Assembly (NCBI RefSeq): GCF_013375935.1
Contig: NZ_CP056117.1
Span: forward strand, 3,100,001-3,164,000
Direction: 5' to 3'
Length of the DNA stretch: 64,000 bases
Source: Enterobacter cloacae
GTDB lineage: Bacteria > Pseudomonadota > Gammaproteobacteria > Enterobacterales > Enterobacteriaceae
The position numbers and the translations under genes are program-made. Below, piece by piece: positions 18,144 through 27,771 of this stretch (its first letter is position 1; every line of letters starts with the position of its first letter). The notes under the pieces are model-generated. The model searched no databases, was not told where the DNA came from, and saw nothing but the letters and a program-made list of their open reading frames with translations.

Positions 18144-18551
18144 ATGAAATACGATATCGTCGAATTACTGTCCAGATTGCTAAACGATGCAGGCATTAGC
18201 GATATTCTGGACAGTGATTTAAATAACCATTCGACAATTTCGCTGACCATGAAAGACGACATCCCAACTATTCATATCCGCGAGGAAAATGATGAAGTTT
18301 GGGTATGGGCGAAAGTAATGGAAAATGCGCCCACCAGTCTGGCTTACTGCAGTGCCAGTCTGCTGCCGCTGATGATGAATCATCAGGAAGATTTCTTCCA
18401 TATTGGCCAGCCTTGCCTGTATCCGGTCGACGGCCACCTGGAGCTTCGTGCGCAGGTAAAAGAGAAGCATATGTCCAGTCCTGACGCGTTTCTGCCGATG
18501 CTCGACCACTTCCTGACCATCCTGCAGGACTACCGGTCCGTGCTCGTTTAA
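18144..18551 (+). CDS. invB: Class I T3SS chaperone InvB
   Basis: The 135-aa protein is exactly the length of Salmonella InvB and has the acidic alpha/beta class IB chaperone fold (ELLSRLLNDAGISDIL, LPLMMNHQEDFFHIGQPCLYPVDG). InvB binds the N-terminal regions of SipA and SopE-type effectors. Here it is the only class I chaperone in the island, so it is the likely partner of the effector candidates near 30-34 kb (inference). It lies 11 bp after invA. Confidence 0.93.
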   Translation: MKYDIVELLSRLLNDAGISDILDSDLNNHSTISLTMKDDIPTIHIREENDEVWVWAKVMENAPTSLAYCSASLLPLMMNHQEDFFHIGQPCLYPVDGHLELRAQVKEKHMSSPDAFLPMLDHFLTILQDYRSVLV

Positions 18552-18568
18552 CTCCGGAGGCTAATTCG

Positions 18569-19864
18569 ATGGTTGCGCAATGTCTGGTTCATCTCGCACA
18601 CCCGCTGCGTATTCAGGGGAATGTTATTGAAGCACATTTACCGGGAACGCGTATTGGGGAGGTCTGTGAGATTCAGAAATCCCTGCTCGAACCGCAGGTT
18701 ATGGGCTTTGCCCAGGTTATTGGGTTTAACAAAGAACATACGTTATTAAGCCTGCTTAATGACAATCAAGGATTTTCCCGCAGCAATGTGCTCTTACCTA
18801 CCGGTAAGCCGTTTCGTATCGAGGTTCATGAAAACATTGCCGGGGCCATCATTGACGCAACCGGAACCATCCGTGGGCGGCTGGATGAGATTGTCCAGCC
18901 GCCCTTAACGGGCGGCGTAAGCCTTGATGCCTGCGGCGCGCCGCGAGACTTCACACAGCGTAAACCGATCGCCGACGCGCTGGCGACCGGCGTCCGCGCG
19001 ATTGACGGTTTGCTGACCTGCGGCCAGGGCCAGCGTATGGGGATTTTCGCCGCCGCGGGCTGCGGCAAAACCTCGCTGATGAGCATGATCATCGAACATT
19101 CAGAAGCGGATATTTACGTTATCGGCCTGATCGGCGAGCGTGGCCGCGAGGTGACGGAGTTTGTTGAGGAGCTTAAGCGCTCCTCCCGGCGTTCGCAGGT
19201 TATCCTGGTTTATGCCACGTCCGATCGATCCTGCGTGGAGCGCTGCAACGCGGCGCAGATCGCCACTACGATAGCTGAATTTTTCAGTGAACAGGGCAAA
19301 AACGTTCTGCTGTTCGTGGATTCAATTACCCGCTACGCGCGCGCCTTGCGCGACGTCGCGCTGAGTATGGGCGAGCTGCCGGCGCGAAGAGGGTACCCGG
19401 CCTCGGTGTTTGAGGCGCTGCCAAAGCTTCTGGAGCGTCCAGGCCGTTTTCTGAGAGGCTCGATAACCGCGTTTTATACCGTTCTGATTGAAAATGAGGA
19501 AGAGTCAGACGTCATCGGCGATGAGGTTAGGTCAATTCTTGATGGCCATATTTACCTCAGCAAAAAGCTGGCGGCCAAGGGGCATTATCCGGCCATCGAC
19601 GTCATGCAAAGCGTCAGCCGCGTCTTTACCCAGGTGACCAGTGAGGATCATCAGATTCTGGCGACGCGTTTTCGCGAGTACCTCGTGCGTCAGAAGGATA
19701 TGCAGCTCTATCTCGACCTTGGGGAATATCGCCGCGGTGAGAATACGGAGAATGATGCCGCCTTCGATCGCAAAGACCAGATGGAGGCTTTTCTGCAACA
19801 ACGGATGACTGAAAAAACGGACATGCAGGCTTGTCTGGAGACGTTATATGGAAGCGTGGCGTAA
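18569..19864 (+). CDS. invC: T3SS ATPase (SctN)
   Basis: The 431-aa protein is an F1-beta-like hexameric ATPase that unfolds substrates and detaches chaperones, and matches Salmonella InvC in length. Walker A is AAAGCGKTSL with the lysine at residue 167. Walker B is VLLFVDSITRYA and the catalytic region is GERGREVTEFVEEL. A CCGGAGG ribosome site precedes the ATG. Its end overlaps invI by 17 bp. Confidence 0.98.
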   Translation: MVAQCLVHLAHPLRIQGNVIEAHLPGTRIGEVCEIQKSLLEPQVMGFAQVIGFNKEHTLLSLLNDNQGFSRSNVLLPTGKPFRIEVHENIAGAIIDATGTIRGRLDEIVQPPLTGGVSLDACGAPRDFTQRKPIADALATGVRAIDGLLTCGQGQRMGIFAAAGCGKTSLMSMIIEHSEADIYVIGLIGERGREVTEFVEELKRSSRRSQVILVYATSDRSCVERCNAAQIATTIAEFFSEQGKNVLLFVDSITRYARALRDVALSMGELPARRGYPASVFEALPKLLERPGRFLRGSITAFYTVLIENEEESDVIGDEVRSILDGHIYLSKKLAAKGHYPAIDVMQSVSRVFTQVTSEDHQILATRFREYLVRQKDMQLYLDLGEYRRGENTENDAAFDRKDQMEAFLQQRMTEKTDMQACLETLYGSVA

Positions 19865-20309
19865 AGGGCGCGAATTTGTCGGCATGCTCGAGCGCAAGAA
19901 GCAGGTGTTACAGCAGGATATCGTTAAAACCGACAATAACTTAGCCCAGGTAATTTTGCAGATACAGCAATATCAGCAGGAGTTTTCGGATATCAATCAA
20001 CAAATAAAAATGCTTACCCCCGCGGGGATTATGAGCAGGGCGGATATTTATAAAGGTATAAGGCAGCAGGGCGCGTTACTCACGCACCAGCAGTATGTCT
20101 TCCATAAGATAAATCAGCTGGAAAGTGAACAGCATAAGCTTGAGCAAAATAAAGAACAGCTGCGCGCCTCAATGACCCGGCTGGATAAGAAGCATTACAA
20201 ACTGAATTATTATTTGCAGCCACTGCGCCGCGATTATATTCGCCGCCGTGATAACGCTGCTGAAAATGAAATCCAGGAGATGGCGGGATATGGTCGAAAA
20301 AGTTTCTAA
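19848..20309 (+). CDS. invI: T3SS ATPase central stalk (SctO)
   Basis: The 153-aa protein is almost entirely coiled coil (KQVLQQDIVKTDNNLAQVILQIQQY, YVFHKINQLESEQHKLEQNKEQL). It is the size of SpaM/InvI (about 147 aa) and resembles FliJ. It would insert into the InvC hexamer and couple it to InvA. A second in-frame ATG lies 13 codons in; I keep the first, which overlaps invC. The end overlaps invJ. Confidence 0.88.
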   Translation: MEAWRKGREFVGMLERKKQVLQQDIVKTDNNLAQVILQIQQYQQEFSDINQQIKMLTPAGIMSRADIYKGIRQQGALLTHQQYVFHKINQLESEQHKLEQNKEQLRASMTRLDKKHYKLNYYLQPLRRDYIRRRDNAAENEIQEMAGYGRKSF

Positions 20310-21294
20310 GGTTAATGTTAATACCGCGCTCGCTAGCGGCTCCGTTTCGGATGACAGCGTTTTGCTTGAATGGGTGGATAAGAAGAAAAAGCAAAATCGG
20401 CTCGATGAACAGCCGTCTTCCGCGGCGCTTACCGCGCAGATGCTGGTACAGGTGCTCAACGGGGCGCTCACCGGCGGCGGGTGGCAGCAAAAGGAGAATA
20501 AAGCGGCCAACCCCGCGGCAGTGCCCGAGCCTGTACGGCAGGTGAGCCGCAGCGATGAGGGTCAGCGCCATAAGGTCATGCTGGCGGCTTCCGCCCGGAC
20601 TGAAGCGACGCTGATTAAGCCGCTAGCCACCGGCGACAGGCCCCTATCCACCGCTGACAGGCCGGTAGCCGCAGCTGACTCGATGAAAGAGAGCGTATCT
20701 CCACCTCGCGCATCGATCGCTCCGGTCAGGCAGGCGGATGCCAGGGCAATCTCACAGCCGGTTGCTGTCGAGGCAGCGGGGGGAGAGACGACCGTCATTT
20801 CTCAGCCGCTAACCGCACGCGTGACAAAGAGTGAGGACGCGAGCCGTCACTCTGAGAGCAGCCTCCAGTGCAAGGATGAGCTGAACGAGGAGAGACCTAT
20901 TTTGGCGCCGGGCAAAGCGGTAGATTTCAGAACAAACGTACAGAGTGAACGGCAGGGGCAAACCAAGGCCGTGCCGGCGACCCTGCAGCAGCTAAAGAGC
21001 CAGGTGAACGCCGCGACGGCAGCGCCGTCAGCTAAAGAGGCGCAAACGCTCGAAGTGGATTATTCGTTCCAGCGCTGGTCGGGAGACCACTCGGTAAAGG
21101 TGACCATTCCCGCTCAGGCCCTGCGGGAGGGCAACATGACGCTACTGCCGTCGGATGCGCGCGCGGCGGATGCGCTGTCGCGCAATCTCGGCGCGCTGGC
21201 AGGGCATTCGCCGGAGCTTTTGCAGCCGAGGCAGGAGCGGCACGAACAGCAAAAGCGCGAGCAGCAGCCCCAGCAGGATGAGGAGCAAGAATGA
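20290..21294 (+). CDS. invJ: T3SS needle-length regulator (SctP)
   Basis: The ATG at 20290 after AGGAG gives 334 aa, close to Salmonella InvJ/SpaN (336). The long middle part is low-complexity and rich in Ala, Ser, Pro and charged residues, with short repeats (ATGDRPLSTADRPVAAAD). The C-terminal FliK-like domain contains VKVTIPAQALREGNMTLLPSD. InvJ is itself secreted, sets needle length and switches the SpaS gate. It overlaps invI at the start and spaO at the end. Confidence 0.88.
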   Translation: MVEKVSKVNVNTALASGSVSDDSVLLEWVDKKKKQNRLDEQPSSAALTAQMLVQVLNGALTGGGWQQKENKAANPAAVPEPVRQVSRSDEGQRHKVMLAASARTEATLIKPLATGDRPLSTADRPVAAADSMKESVSPPRASIAPVRQADARAISQPVAVEAAGGETTVISQPLTARVTKSEDASRHSESSLQCKDELNEERPILAPGKAVDFRTNVQSERQGQTKAVPATLQQLKSQVNAATAAPSAKEAQTLEVDYSFQRWSGDHSVKVTIPAQALREGNMTLLPSDARAADALSRNLGALAGHSPELLQPRQERHEQQKREQQPQQDEEQE

Positions 21295-22217
21295 GTTTAC
21301 GCCACCATTTACGCAAGCGTTGTGAAGAACAGCAGAAGCTGCTGAATCTGCATAACCGGCTTCCCGGCAGTGAAATTTCGCACCCGGCACCGGATGCGCG
21401 CTATCTGCCGCTGAGGCTGCGTAATGAGAACGACGACCAGGCGCAGGCCTGGTTTGACGTCGACGCCTGGCTTAGGCAAATGAACCTCCATCTCCCCGCC
21501 ATTCCTTGGAAGGAGGTGCCGGTGGACTATCTGGCGAGCTGGTTGGCCAGGCTCGGGCTGAATTTTTATTTCGCCGAAACGGTCTGGTCCGTTGAGTCGA
21601 TTACGCCAGCGGTGGCAGAGCTACCTCACGCTGCGTTGCTGCTGCACGCGGATCCCTGTCCACTGTGGTGCCTGGACTGGCCGGAAGATCCACTTGAGCG
21701 ATACCGCACCCCGGGTATTCCGGCCTGGCTTGTTCCGTACCCGCTTCAGTTCAGCCTGGGATGCAGCCGGCTCAGCCTGTCGCAGCTGATGGACGTAGCC
21801 CCAGGCGACCTGTTGTTAATCAAGCGCCCCGAGGCGTATCTGACCGTTGGCGCGCGCCGCATTTATCGAGTGAGCTTTACCCTGAATCAGGAGGTTATTG
21901 TGGAAGAACAGTATGTTGAATATGAAGAAGAGTACCGCGATGAGGATGAAACGCTGTACGAGTGGGCCAGCCTGCCGATAGAGATTGAGTTTGTTCTGGA
22001 CGGCAGCAGAGTGACGCTGGCCGAACTTGAGGATATCCGACCCGGTGCCGCGCTGGCTCTCCCGCAGGATGCGGAAAAAAACATGAAGATTTACCTGAAT
22101 AAGAAGCTTTTTGCGCGCGGTGAGCTGGTGGCGCTGGAAAATGGCGCGCTTGCCGTTGAAGTGAACCATGTAAACGCTGGGCTTATCGGTAATATGGGCG
22201 CATCCGATGTTGAGTAA
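21291..22217 (+). CDS. spaO: T3SS sorting-platform pod protein (SctQ)
   Basis: The 308-aa protein (Salmonella SpaO 303) forms the pods of the cytoplasmic sorting platform. The C-terminal half has two SPOA domains; the last one (LPIEIEFVLDGSRVTLAELE to the end) resembles FliN. An acidic linker (YVEYEEEYRDEDET) separates them. Just before that linker lies an internal translation start (see 21889-21902) that would yield a separate C-terminal product. It overlaps invJ by 4 bp and spaP by 11 bp. Confidence 0.94.
   Translation: MSLRHHLRKRCEEQQKLLNLHNRLPGSEISHPAPDARYLPLRLRNENDDQAQAWFDVDAWLRQMNLHLPAIPWKEVPVDYLASWLARLGLNFYFAETVWSVESITPAVAELPHAALLLHADPCPLWCLDWPEDPLERYRTPGIPAWLVPYPLQFSLGCSRLSLSQLMDVAPGDLLLIKRPEAYLTVGARRIYRVSFTLNQEVIVEEQYVEYEEEYRDEDETLYEWASLPIEIEFVLDGSRVTLAELEDIRPGAALALPQDAEKNMKIYLNKKLFARGELVALENGALAVEVNHVNAGLIGNMGASDVE
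21889..21902 (+). promoter_or_regulatory. Internal ribosome site and GTG start for short SpaO product
   Basis: A perfect AGGAGG (21889-21894) sits five bases upstream of an in-frame GTG (21900-21902), codon 204 of spaO. Translation from here gives a 105-aa product holding the last SPOA domain. Salmonella spaO and its homologues are known to make such a short form from an internal start near codon 203, so this is very probably real. Confidence 0.88.
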
Positions 22218-22878
22218 CGATATTTCCCTCATTGCTTTACTGTCGTTCTTTACCCTGCTGCCTTTTATTATTGCGGGGGGCACCTGTTTTATTAAGTTTT
22301 CCATAGTCCTGATCATGGTGCGTAATGCGCTGGGGATCCAGCAGGTTCCCTCAACCCTGACGTTAAACGGCGTGGCGCTGATTTTAAGCGCCTTTGTGAT
22401 GATGCCGGTATGCCAGCGCATCTCCGACTATATCGAATCGAATCATATTGACTTTAACAACAGCGGATCGGTTACGCAGCTGATGGAGCAGGGGCTGGGA
22501 AGCTACCGTGACTATCTGGTGCGCTACTCCGACCACGACCTGATCCGTTTCTTCAATAAGGTCCAGCAGCAGCGCAGCGGCGAGCCGGCGCCCGAAGTGG
22601 AGGATCATGAGCTGAGCACGCTTTCGCTAATGACGCTGATGCCCGCGTATGCATTAAGCGAAATTCAGAGCGCGTTCAAAATTGCATTTTATCTGTACGT
22701 GCCGTTTGTCGTGATTGACATGGTGGTCTCCAGCATACTGCTGGCGCTCGGAATGATGATGATGAGCCCGGTGACGATCTCAATTCCGATAAAACTCATC
22801 CTGTTTGTGTCGATGAATGGCTGGGCCTTATTAACGAAAGGACTGATCGCTCAATATGCCGATCTGATGACATCATGA
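22207..22878 (+). CDS. spaP: T3SS export gate protein (SctR)
   Basis: The 223-aa FliP-family membrane protein has four hydrophobic segments (SLIALLSFFTLLPFIIAGG, TLTLNGVALILSAFVMMP, IAFYLYVPFVVIDMVVSSILLALGMMMM, LFVSMNGWALLTKGL). Five copies form the core of the export pore with SpaQ and SpaR. It overlaps spaO and spaQ, indicating translational coupling. Confidence 0.97.
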   Translation: MLSNDISLIALLSFFTLLPFIIAGGTCFIKFSIVLIMVRNALGIQQVPSTLTLNGVALILSAFVMMPVCQRISDYIESNHIDFNNSGSVTQLMEQGLGSYRDYLVRYSDHDLIRFFNKVQQQRSGEPAPEVEDHELSTLSLMTLMPAYALSEIQSAFKIAFYLYVPFVVIDMVVSSILLALGMMMMSPVTISIPIKLILFVSMNGWALLTKGLIAQYADLMTS

Positions 22879-23129
22879 ATAACGTTTTATTTATCGGAAA
22901 TACGGCGCTAATCGTGGTGCTGAAGCTGACCGCGGTACCGATTGCCTTTGCAACCGTGGTCGGCATTATTGTTGGCTTATTCCAGACCATTATGCAAATT
23001 CAGGAGCAGACGCTGCCGTTTGGTCTGAAAATGCTGGCGGTCTTCGCCAGTATTTTTATGCTGATTGAATGGTTCTCGGCAGAAATGATGAACTTTGCTA
23101 ACCAGGCTTTTTATATGGCTTTTCGCTAA
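22875..23129 (+). CDS. spaQ: T3SS export gate protein (SctS)
   Basis: The 84-aa FliQ-family protein has two membrane helices (ALIVVLKLTAVPIAFATVVGIIVG and MLAVFASIFMLIEWFSAEMM) joined by the conserved polar loop QTIMQIQEQTLPFG. It wraps around the SpaP/SpaR core of the export gate. Its ATG overlaps the spaP stop by 4 bp. Confidence 0.97.
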   Translation: MNNVLFIGNTALIVVLKLTAVPIAFATVVGIIVGLFQTIMQIQEQTLPFGLKMLAVFASIFMLIEWFSAEMMNFANQAFYMAFR

Positions 23130-23141
23130 AACGGAATCTCT

Positions 23142-23906
23142 ATGCTGTTTGTTGCGTTGTATCTTAATTTTCAGCACAGCGTGCTGACGTTTGTTATGGT
23201 GTACGCGCGGCTGGCTATCGTTTTTTATATGCTGCCAGCGCTAGGCGAACGGGTCTTATCCAATCTGGTTATTAAGAATACGATTATTGCGCTGACGATT
23301 ATCGGGCTGTGGCCAAGTTTCACAACGGTAGTCACGCCGGAGCAGGGCTGGTTTATTATTCTGATAAAAGAGATTGTCGTTGGATTAATTCTGGCGGTCA
23401 CGCTGTGTATTCCTTTTTGGATTGTCACTGGTCTGGGTGAAATCCTTGATAACCAGCGCGGGGCCACCATCAGCGACAGTATCGACCCCGTGAACGGCGT
23501 ACAAAGTTCAATATTGTCCGGCTTTCTCAGCTTTGCTTTTGGTGCGATTTTCTTCGTCAGCGGCGGCATGCTGAAATTAATGGAGGTGATGGTCCAGAGC
23601 TACGAGATGCTGCCGAGAGGCAGCTCGCTGGACGGCATACGCTGGGAGTATACGGGAGTGCTGCTTCAGGTGTTAATGCAAAACAGCATCATGCTGGCAG
23701 CACCGATCATGCTGGTGATGATGACGGCGGAAATACTGCTGGGCGTATTTGCTCGCTATTGCCCGCAGCTTAACCCCTTTTCGCTGTCGCTAACGGTGAA
23801 AAGCACGATTGCCTTTGTCGTTTTTCTGTTTTACGGTTTCCAGGCATTAACCGAGAAACCGCTGCAGCTGTTTTCCATTGCCGACTTCCGTCAGTTTATT
23901 TCCTGA
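23142..23906 (+). CDS. spaR: T3SS export gate protein (SctT)
   Basis: The 254-aa FliR-family integral membrane protein (Salmonella 263) has at least six hydrophobic segments and the family motif GLGEILDNQRGATISDSIDP. One copy caps the SpaP5-SpaQ4 assembly at the entrance of the secretion channel. It lies 12 bp after spaQ and 9 bp before spaS. Confidence 0.96.
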   Translation: MLFVALYLNFQHSVLTFVMVYARLAIVFYMLPALGERVLSNLVIKNTIIALTIIGLWPSFTTVVTPEQGWFIILIKEIVVGLILAVTLCIPFWIVTGLGEILDNQRGATISDSIDPVNGVQSSILSGFLSFAFGAIFFVSGGMLKLMEVMVQSYEMLPRGSSLDGIRWEYTGVLLQVLMQNSIMLAAPIMLVMMTAEILLGVFARYCPQLNPFSLSLTVKSTIAFVVFLFYGFQALTEKPLQLFSIADFRQFIS

Positions 23907-23915
23907 GAGAACGCA

Positions 23916-25013
23916 ATGGCTGAAAAAACAGAACAACCGACCAGTAAAAAACGCAAAGATTCGGCAAAAAAAGGGCAGACGTTCAAAAGTAAAGACGTCA
24001 TTACCACCGTTATTTTGCTGGTGGGGATTTATTTTCTGGCGCATGCCGTGAGCTTCGGCCCCTTCATCTCATTTTATACGCATTTATTGCAGTATCCGAC
24101 CCGGCCCGGCATGGGCGTGTTCCTCCTGGAGCTCGCCAGGATTTTTTTCACGCTGGCATTGCCCTTTATTACGGTATGTACCCTTGTCGGTTTTGCCGCC
24201 ACCTTGCTGCAAACAGGAGTTACGCTGGCGACCGAAGCCATCAAGCTGAATTTTAAAGCGCTGAACCCCGTGGAGGGGATTAAGAAAATATTCAGCATGC
24301 GCACCGTTAAGGAGCTGGTGAAGTCGCTGTGCTATCTGGTGGTGTTCGCCGCCACCTGTAATAGCCTGATTCAGCAGGATCTCCGCCAGGCGTTGACGCT
24401 GTATCGCGCCGACATGCCGGGGATGGTTGCCGTGTGGGTGGCCCTGGCGGTGAAGGCGGTGATGGTATTTATCGCCTGGTCCATATTTGTGCTGCTGGCC
24501 GATCTCTTAGTGGAGTACTTCCTCCATTTTAAAGATATGAAAATGGATAAACACGAGGTGAAGCAGGAGCACAAGGAGAGCGACGGCAACCCGCAAATCA
24601 AAAGCGCGCGGCGCCGTGCGCATCAGGATCTGCTTTCCGGGGAGGAGATGGCGGCGGTACGCAATTCAGAAGTGGTGCTGGCGAACCCGACCCACATTGC
24701 CATGGCGGTCTATTTTAAGCCCGAAGTTGCGTCGCTGCCCTTTATTGCCCTGCGCTGCACCAACCTGAAGGCGAAGGCCGCGATCGCCTATGCGGAGAAA
24801 ATTGGCGTGCCGGTGGTACGTAATATTCCGCTGACGCGTCGGCTGTATCATACCTACAGCCAGTACAGCTTCATTTCGCTGGAAGATGAGGTACTGATGG
24901 ACGTGATGGACGTGCTCATCTGGCTACGCCAGGTCGAAGCAGCAGGCATAGTACCTCTCGATGCGGATCCCGCCCCACCAGAGCCCGACTCTGAGAACAG
25001 CCCCCGTCAGTAG
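23916..25013 (+). CDS. spaS: T3SS autocleaving switch protein (SctU)
   Basis: The 365-aa FlhB-family protein (Salmonella SpaS 356) has an N-terminal basic tail (TEQPTSKKRKDSAKKGQ), four membrane helices and a cytoplasmic domain with the self-cleavage motif N257-P-T-H260 in VLANPTHIAMAVYF. Cleavage between Asn and Pro allows the switch from early to late substrates together with InvJ. It is the last gene of the inv-spa block; a terminator-like hairpin overlaps its end. Confidence 0.97.
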   Translation: MAEKTEQPTSKKRKDSAKKGQTFKSKDVITTVILLVGIYFLAHAVSFGPFISFYTHLLQYPTRPGMGVFLLELARIFFTLALPFITVCTLVGFAATLLQTGVTLATEAIKLNFKALNPVEGIKKIFSMRTVKELVKSLCYLVVFAATCNSLIQQDLRQALTLYRADMPGMVAVWVALAVKAVMVFIAWSIFVLLADLLVEYFLHFKDMKMDKHEVKQEHKESDGNPQIKSARRRAHQDLLSGEEMAAVRNSEVVLANPTHIAMAVYFKPEVASLPFIALRCTNLKAKAAIAYAEKIGVPVVRNIPLTRRLYHTYSQYSFISLEDEVLMDVMDVLIWLRQVEAAGIVPLDADPAPPEPDSENSPRQ

Positions 25014-25040
25014 TTCCGCCCTGGGGCTGTGCGGTTTTTT
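24997..25040 (+). terminator. Terminator between spaS and sicA
   Basis: ACAGCCCC (24997-25004) pairs perfectly with GGGGCTGT (25023-25030), followed by GCGG and seven T. It would separate the structural operon from the sicA-sip block, which in Salmonella has its own InvF/SicA-dependent promoter. Confidence 0.7.
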
Positions 25041-25150
25041 TGTATTAACGACCAATGGACAACAGTAAGATGTTTATATCTTCTTGGCTGTCTGTCCATA
25101 CGTCAAATGCGTGACTTATACGTTGCTTATTAATAAGGGAAGAGACACAG

Positions 25151-25705
25151 ATGGTTGATAAAAATATGCTTGAATTTCTCACCGAGGATGAGGGTTATAA
25201 AACGGATGAAGAGTTAGATGTTTATTCTGACCGTTTGCTGGATGCCCTTCAGAATGGCGCGACGATGAAGGATATCCACGATGTATCGAGCGATACTATG
25301 CAGGATGTTTATAAACTCGCATATGATTTTTATCACCAGGGCAAGCTGAATGACGCAGAGTCATTGTTCCGTTTTCTCTGTATTTATGACTTTTACAACC
25401 CTGAATACGCGATGGGGCTGGCAGCGGTTTATCAGCTGAAAAAAAATTATGCGAAAGCCATTGATTTCTACGCTCTCGCCTATTCCTTGTCGAAGGAAGA
25501 TTATCGACCGATGTTTTACGCCGGGCAGTGTAATTTAATGCAGCGTCAGGCGGCGCAGGCTCGAAAATGTTTTGAAATAGTAATGGAACGCTGTCGCGAT
25601 CCGTTATTAGTTGAGAAAGCTGCAGCTTATGTTTCCGCGATAAATAAATTAAAGCGCGATCAGCCTAATGAGATGGAGCAGAAAAATGAGTATGAGGAAT
25701 CGTAA
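25151..25705 (+). CDS. sicA: Class II T3SS chaperone / co-activator SicA
   Basis: The 184-aa TPR protein (Salmonella SicA 165 aa) belongs to the SycD/LcrH/IpgC family. Three TPR units run from about 55 to 160 ([67 protein letters not shown]). It holds SipB and SipC apart in the cytosol and, when freed, assists InvF as a co-activator. The C-terminal tail is about 20 residues longer than in Salmonella. It follows a 137-bp gap with a terminator and probably a promoter. Confidence 0.95.
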   Translation: MVDKNMLEFLTEDEGYKTDEELDVYSDRLLDALQNGATMKDIHDVSSDTMQDVYKLAYDFYHQGKLNDAESLFRFLCIYDFYNPEYAMGLAAVYQLKKNYAKAIDFYALAYSLSKEDYRPMFYAGQCNLMQRQAAQARKCFEIVMERCRDPLLVEKAAAYVSAINKLKRDQPNEMEQKNEYEES

Positions 25706-27723
25706 TGAATATGCGTGTCGATAGCCAGGATGCCGGGAGTTATCACCAGGTTAGTCTGGAAATAGGAAAAGACGAACTTAAAAAGCAGTCTGAACAGGCC
25801 AGGCGTCTGGGCAATGACGGTTACAAAAACCACGCGCAGGCGGGAAGCGTCAAAAGCGCCGTGCAATCTTTACAGCCGGAGCAGCTGCTGGCCGTGCTGA
25901 AAAATACCCAGCAGGCACTGGTGGGAAATGGCGGCAAGTCGGCCATTAACGCTCAGGAGATGCCCGTGCTCCAGTTGCCGCAGGGCGGTAATGCAAAGGC
26001 CGCGGCAAGCGGAGGCGGCCAGCGCTCCAGCGCGGCTGAGCTGACCGAACTGCTGGGGAAAATTACGCAGCTCACGGCCAATACGTCGCTTGAGAAAATG
26101 CTATCTCAGCTGAACAGCTTCAACGCGATGATGTCGGGAGCAACCAGCGCATGGTCTGAAATGGCCGCGATGCTGGAGCAGCAGGGAACCCAGTGGGCCG
26201 CCGATTCCGATGCCCTGAAAGCGGCGCAGCAGCAGGCCGACGGGCTTTCCAGCGGCGTTGACGTCGCGCAAAAGGCGCTCGACAGCGCGCAGGCAGAACT
26301 GGACGCGCTTAAGAATCAGGCCGCTGGGCAGGATCCGGTGTCGGACGATCTGCAAAAGCAAATCGATCGGGCCCAGACGGCAGTCACCAGCGCGCAGCTC
26401 GCGCTTACGACGGCTACCGGACTGTATAACGGATTTGTCGAAAAGACGCTGAACCCTGCCAAAACCGCTGAATCGAACTCGCGCATGGCGCTGGAAGCGA
26501 CGCAAACCAAATCCCAGGCGCTCATTAACACGCTCACGCCGCAGCAGCAAAGCGCCGTAGAGTTTCAGCGCAAAAACAACGATGACCAGTCAAAGAGCCT
26601 TAATTTCCTGATGGCGCTTATGTCGCAGCTGATTGCCAAAAGCTCCAGTGACGATCTGCAGGCCACCGCTGAGCTGAAGCAGAAGCTTGCGGAAGCGTCG
26701 GCCAAGGACGCTGAAAAAAAGGCCAAAGAGTACGAAGAAGAGGTGCGTAAGGCCGAGGAAATGCAAAAAACGATGGGCTGCATCGGAAAGGTACTCGGAT
26801 GGCTTATTACCGCCGTGAGCTTTGTTGCCGCCGCGTTCACTGGCGGGGCTTCGCTGGCGCTGGCCGCCGTCGGTCTGGCACTGGCGATCGGTGACGAGAT
26901 TAATCAGGCGATCACGGGCAACTCTTTTATGGCCGACGCGATGAAGCCGCTGATGGATGCGATCGTCAAGCCGCTGATGGAGCTGATGGGCAAGATGTTT
27001 GCCGGGATCCTCGAGGCGATGGGCGTCGATAAAGAGACGGCCGAAATGGTCGGCAAGATCCTGGGCGCAATCGCCGCCGCCGCGGTGCTGGTCGCTGGGG
27101 TGATCGTCGCGGGCAGCGCGCTGAGCAAGGTGTTTGGTGTCGTCATGAAGAAGATCGGCCTCGAAGTGGGTGAAGAAGCCAGCAAGACCATGGGCAAAAG
27201 CGTGGCCGCCGAAGTGCAGAAAGAGGTAACTCAGGATCTGGCGAAAACCACCCTGCGCACCGCCGCGAAAGAAGTGTCTGAGGAGGTGGCGAAAGAGGTG
27301 ACCGAACAGGCGACGAAAACCACCATGCAGCGGCTGATGGACAGCGCCTTTGCACAGGCGTTCAAGCGCGTGTTCCAGGGCTTTGGCCGGGCGGCTGGCA
27401 TGGACGAAGTCAAAATGGGAACAATTTACAACCGTACGCAGATGGCGGTTACCGGCGCAGCGGTGGTGAACACCTCTATTCAGGTTGCTGGCAGCATCGT
27501 GGTGGCCGACATGATGGTCGAAGCCTCAAAGACGAAGGCTCAGATGATGAAAGACGCCGCGCTGCAGGAGCTGCTCAACGAGATGATGAATCGTGGCATC
27601 GATACCTTCACGCACCGCATGGAGACGGTTAACCAAATTGTGAAAAACATTTCCGCCGTGGCCGACACCCAGCTGAAGGCCGGTAGATATATCACTAAAC
27701 AGATGAGTTCCGTTGCTGGATAA
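25705..27723 (+). CDS. sipB: Translocator SipB (SctE)
   Basis: The 672-aa large hydrophobic translocator inserts into the host membrane with SipC. It is about 80 residues longer than Salmonella SipB (593). A long coiled-coil stretch covers about 130-350 ([44 protein letters not shown]). Two membrane hairpin segments follow at about 357-395 ([20 protein letters not shown]) and 450-485 ([20 protein letters not shown]). The C-terminal part is helical. It shares its first base with the last base of sicA. Confidence 0.95.
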   Translation: MNMRVDSQDAGSYHQVSLEIGKDELKKQSEQARRLGNDGYKNHAQAGSVKSAVQSLQPEQLLAVLKNTQQALVGNGGKSAINAQEMPVLQLPQGGNAKAAASGGGQRSSAAELTELLGKITQLTANTSLEKMLSQLNSFNAMMSGATSAWSEMAAMLEQQGTQWAADSDALKAAQQQADGLSSGVDVAQKALDSAQAELDALKNQAAGQDPVSDDLQKQIDRAQTAVTSAQLALTTATGLYNGFVEKTLNPAKTAESNSRMALEATQTKSQALINTLTPQQQSAVEFQRKNNDDQSKSLNFLMALMSQLIAKSSSDDLQATAELKQKLAEASAKDAEKKAKEYEEEVRKAEEMQKTMGCIGKVLGWLITAVSFVAAAFTGGASLALAAVGLALAIGDEINQAITGNSFMADAMKPLMDAIVKPLMELMGKMFAGILEAMGVDKETAEMVGKILGAIAAAAVLVAGVIVAGSALSKVFGVVMKKIGLEVGEEASKTMGKSVAAEVQKEVTQDLAKTTLRTAAKEVSEEVAKEVTEQATKTTMQRLMDSAFAQAFKRVFQGFGRAAGMDEVKMGTIYNRTQMAVTGAAVVNTSIQVAGSIVVADMMVEASKTKAQMMKDAALQELLNEMMNRGIDTFTHRMETVNQIVKNISAVADTQLKAGRYITKQMSSVAG

Positions 27724-27771
27724 GCAACGTGCATTTTTACAGAACGATTCATAACAGGAGTAATTAATTCA

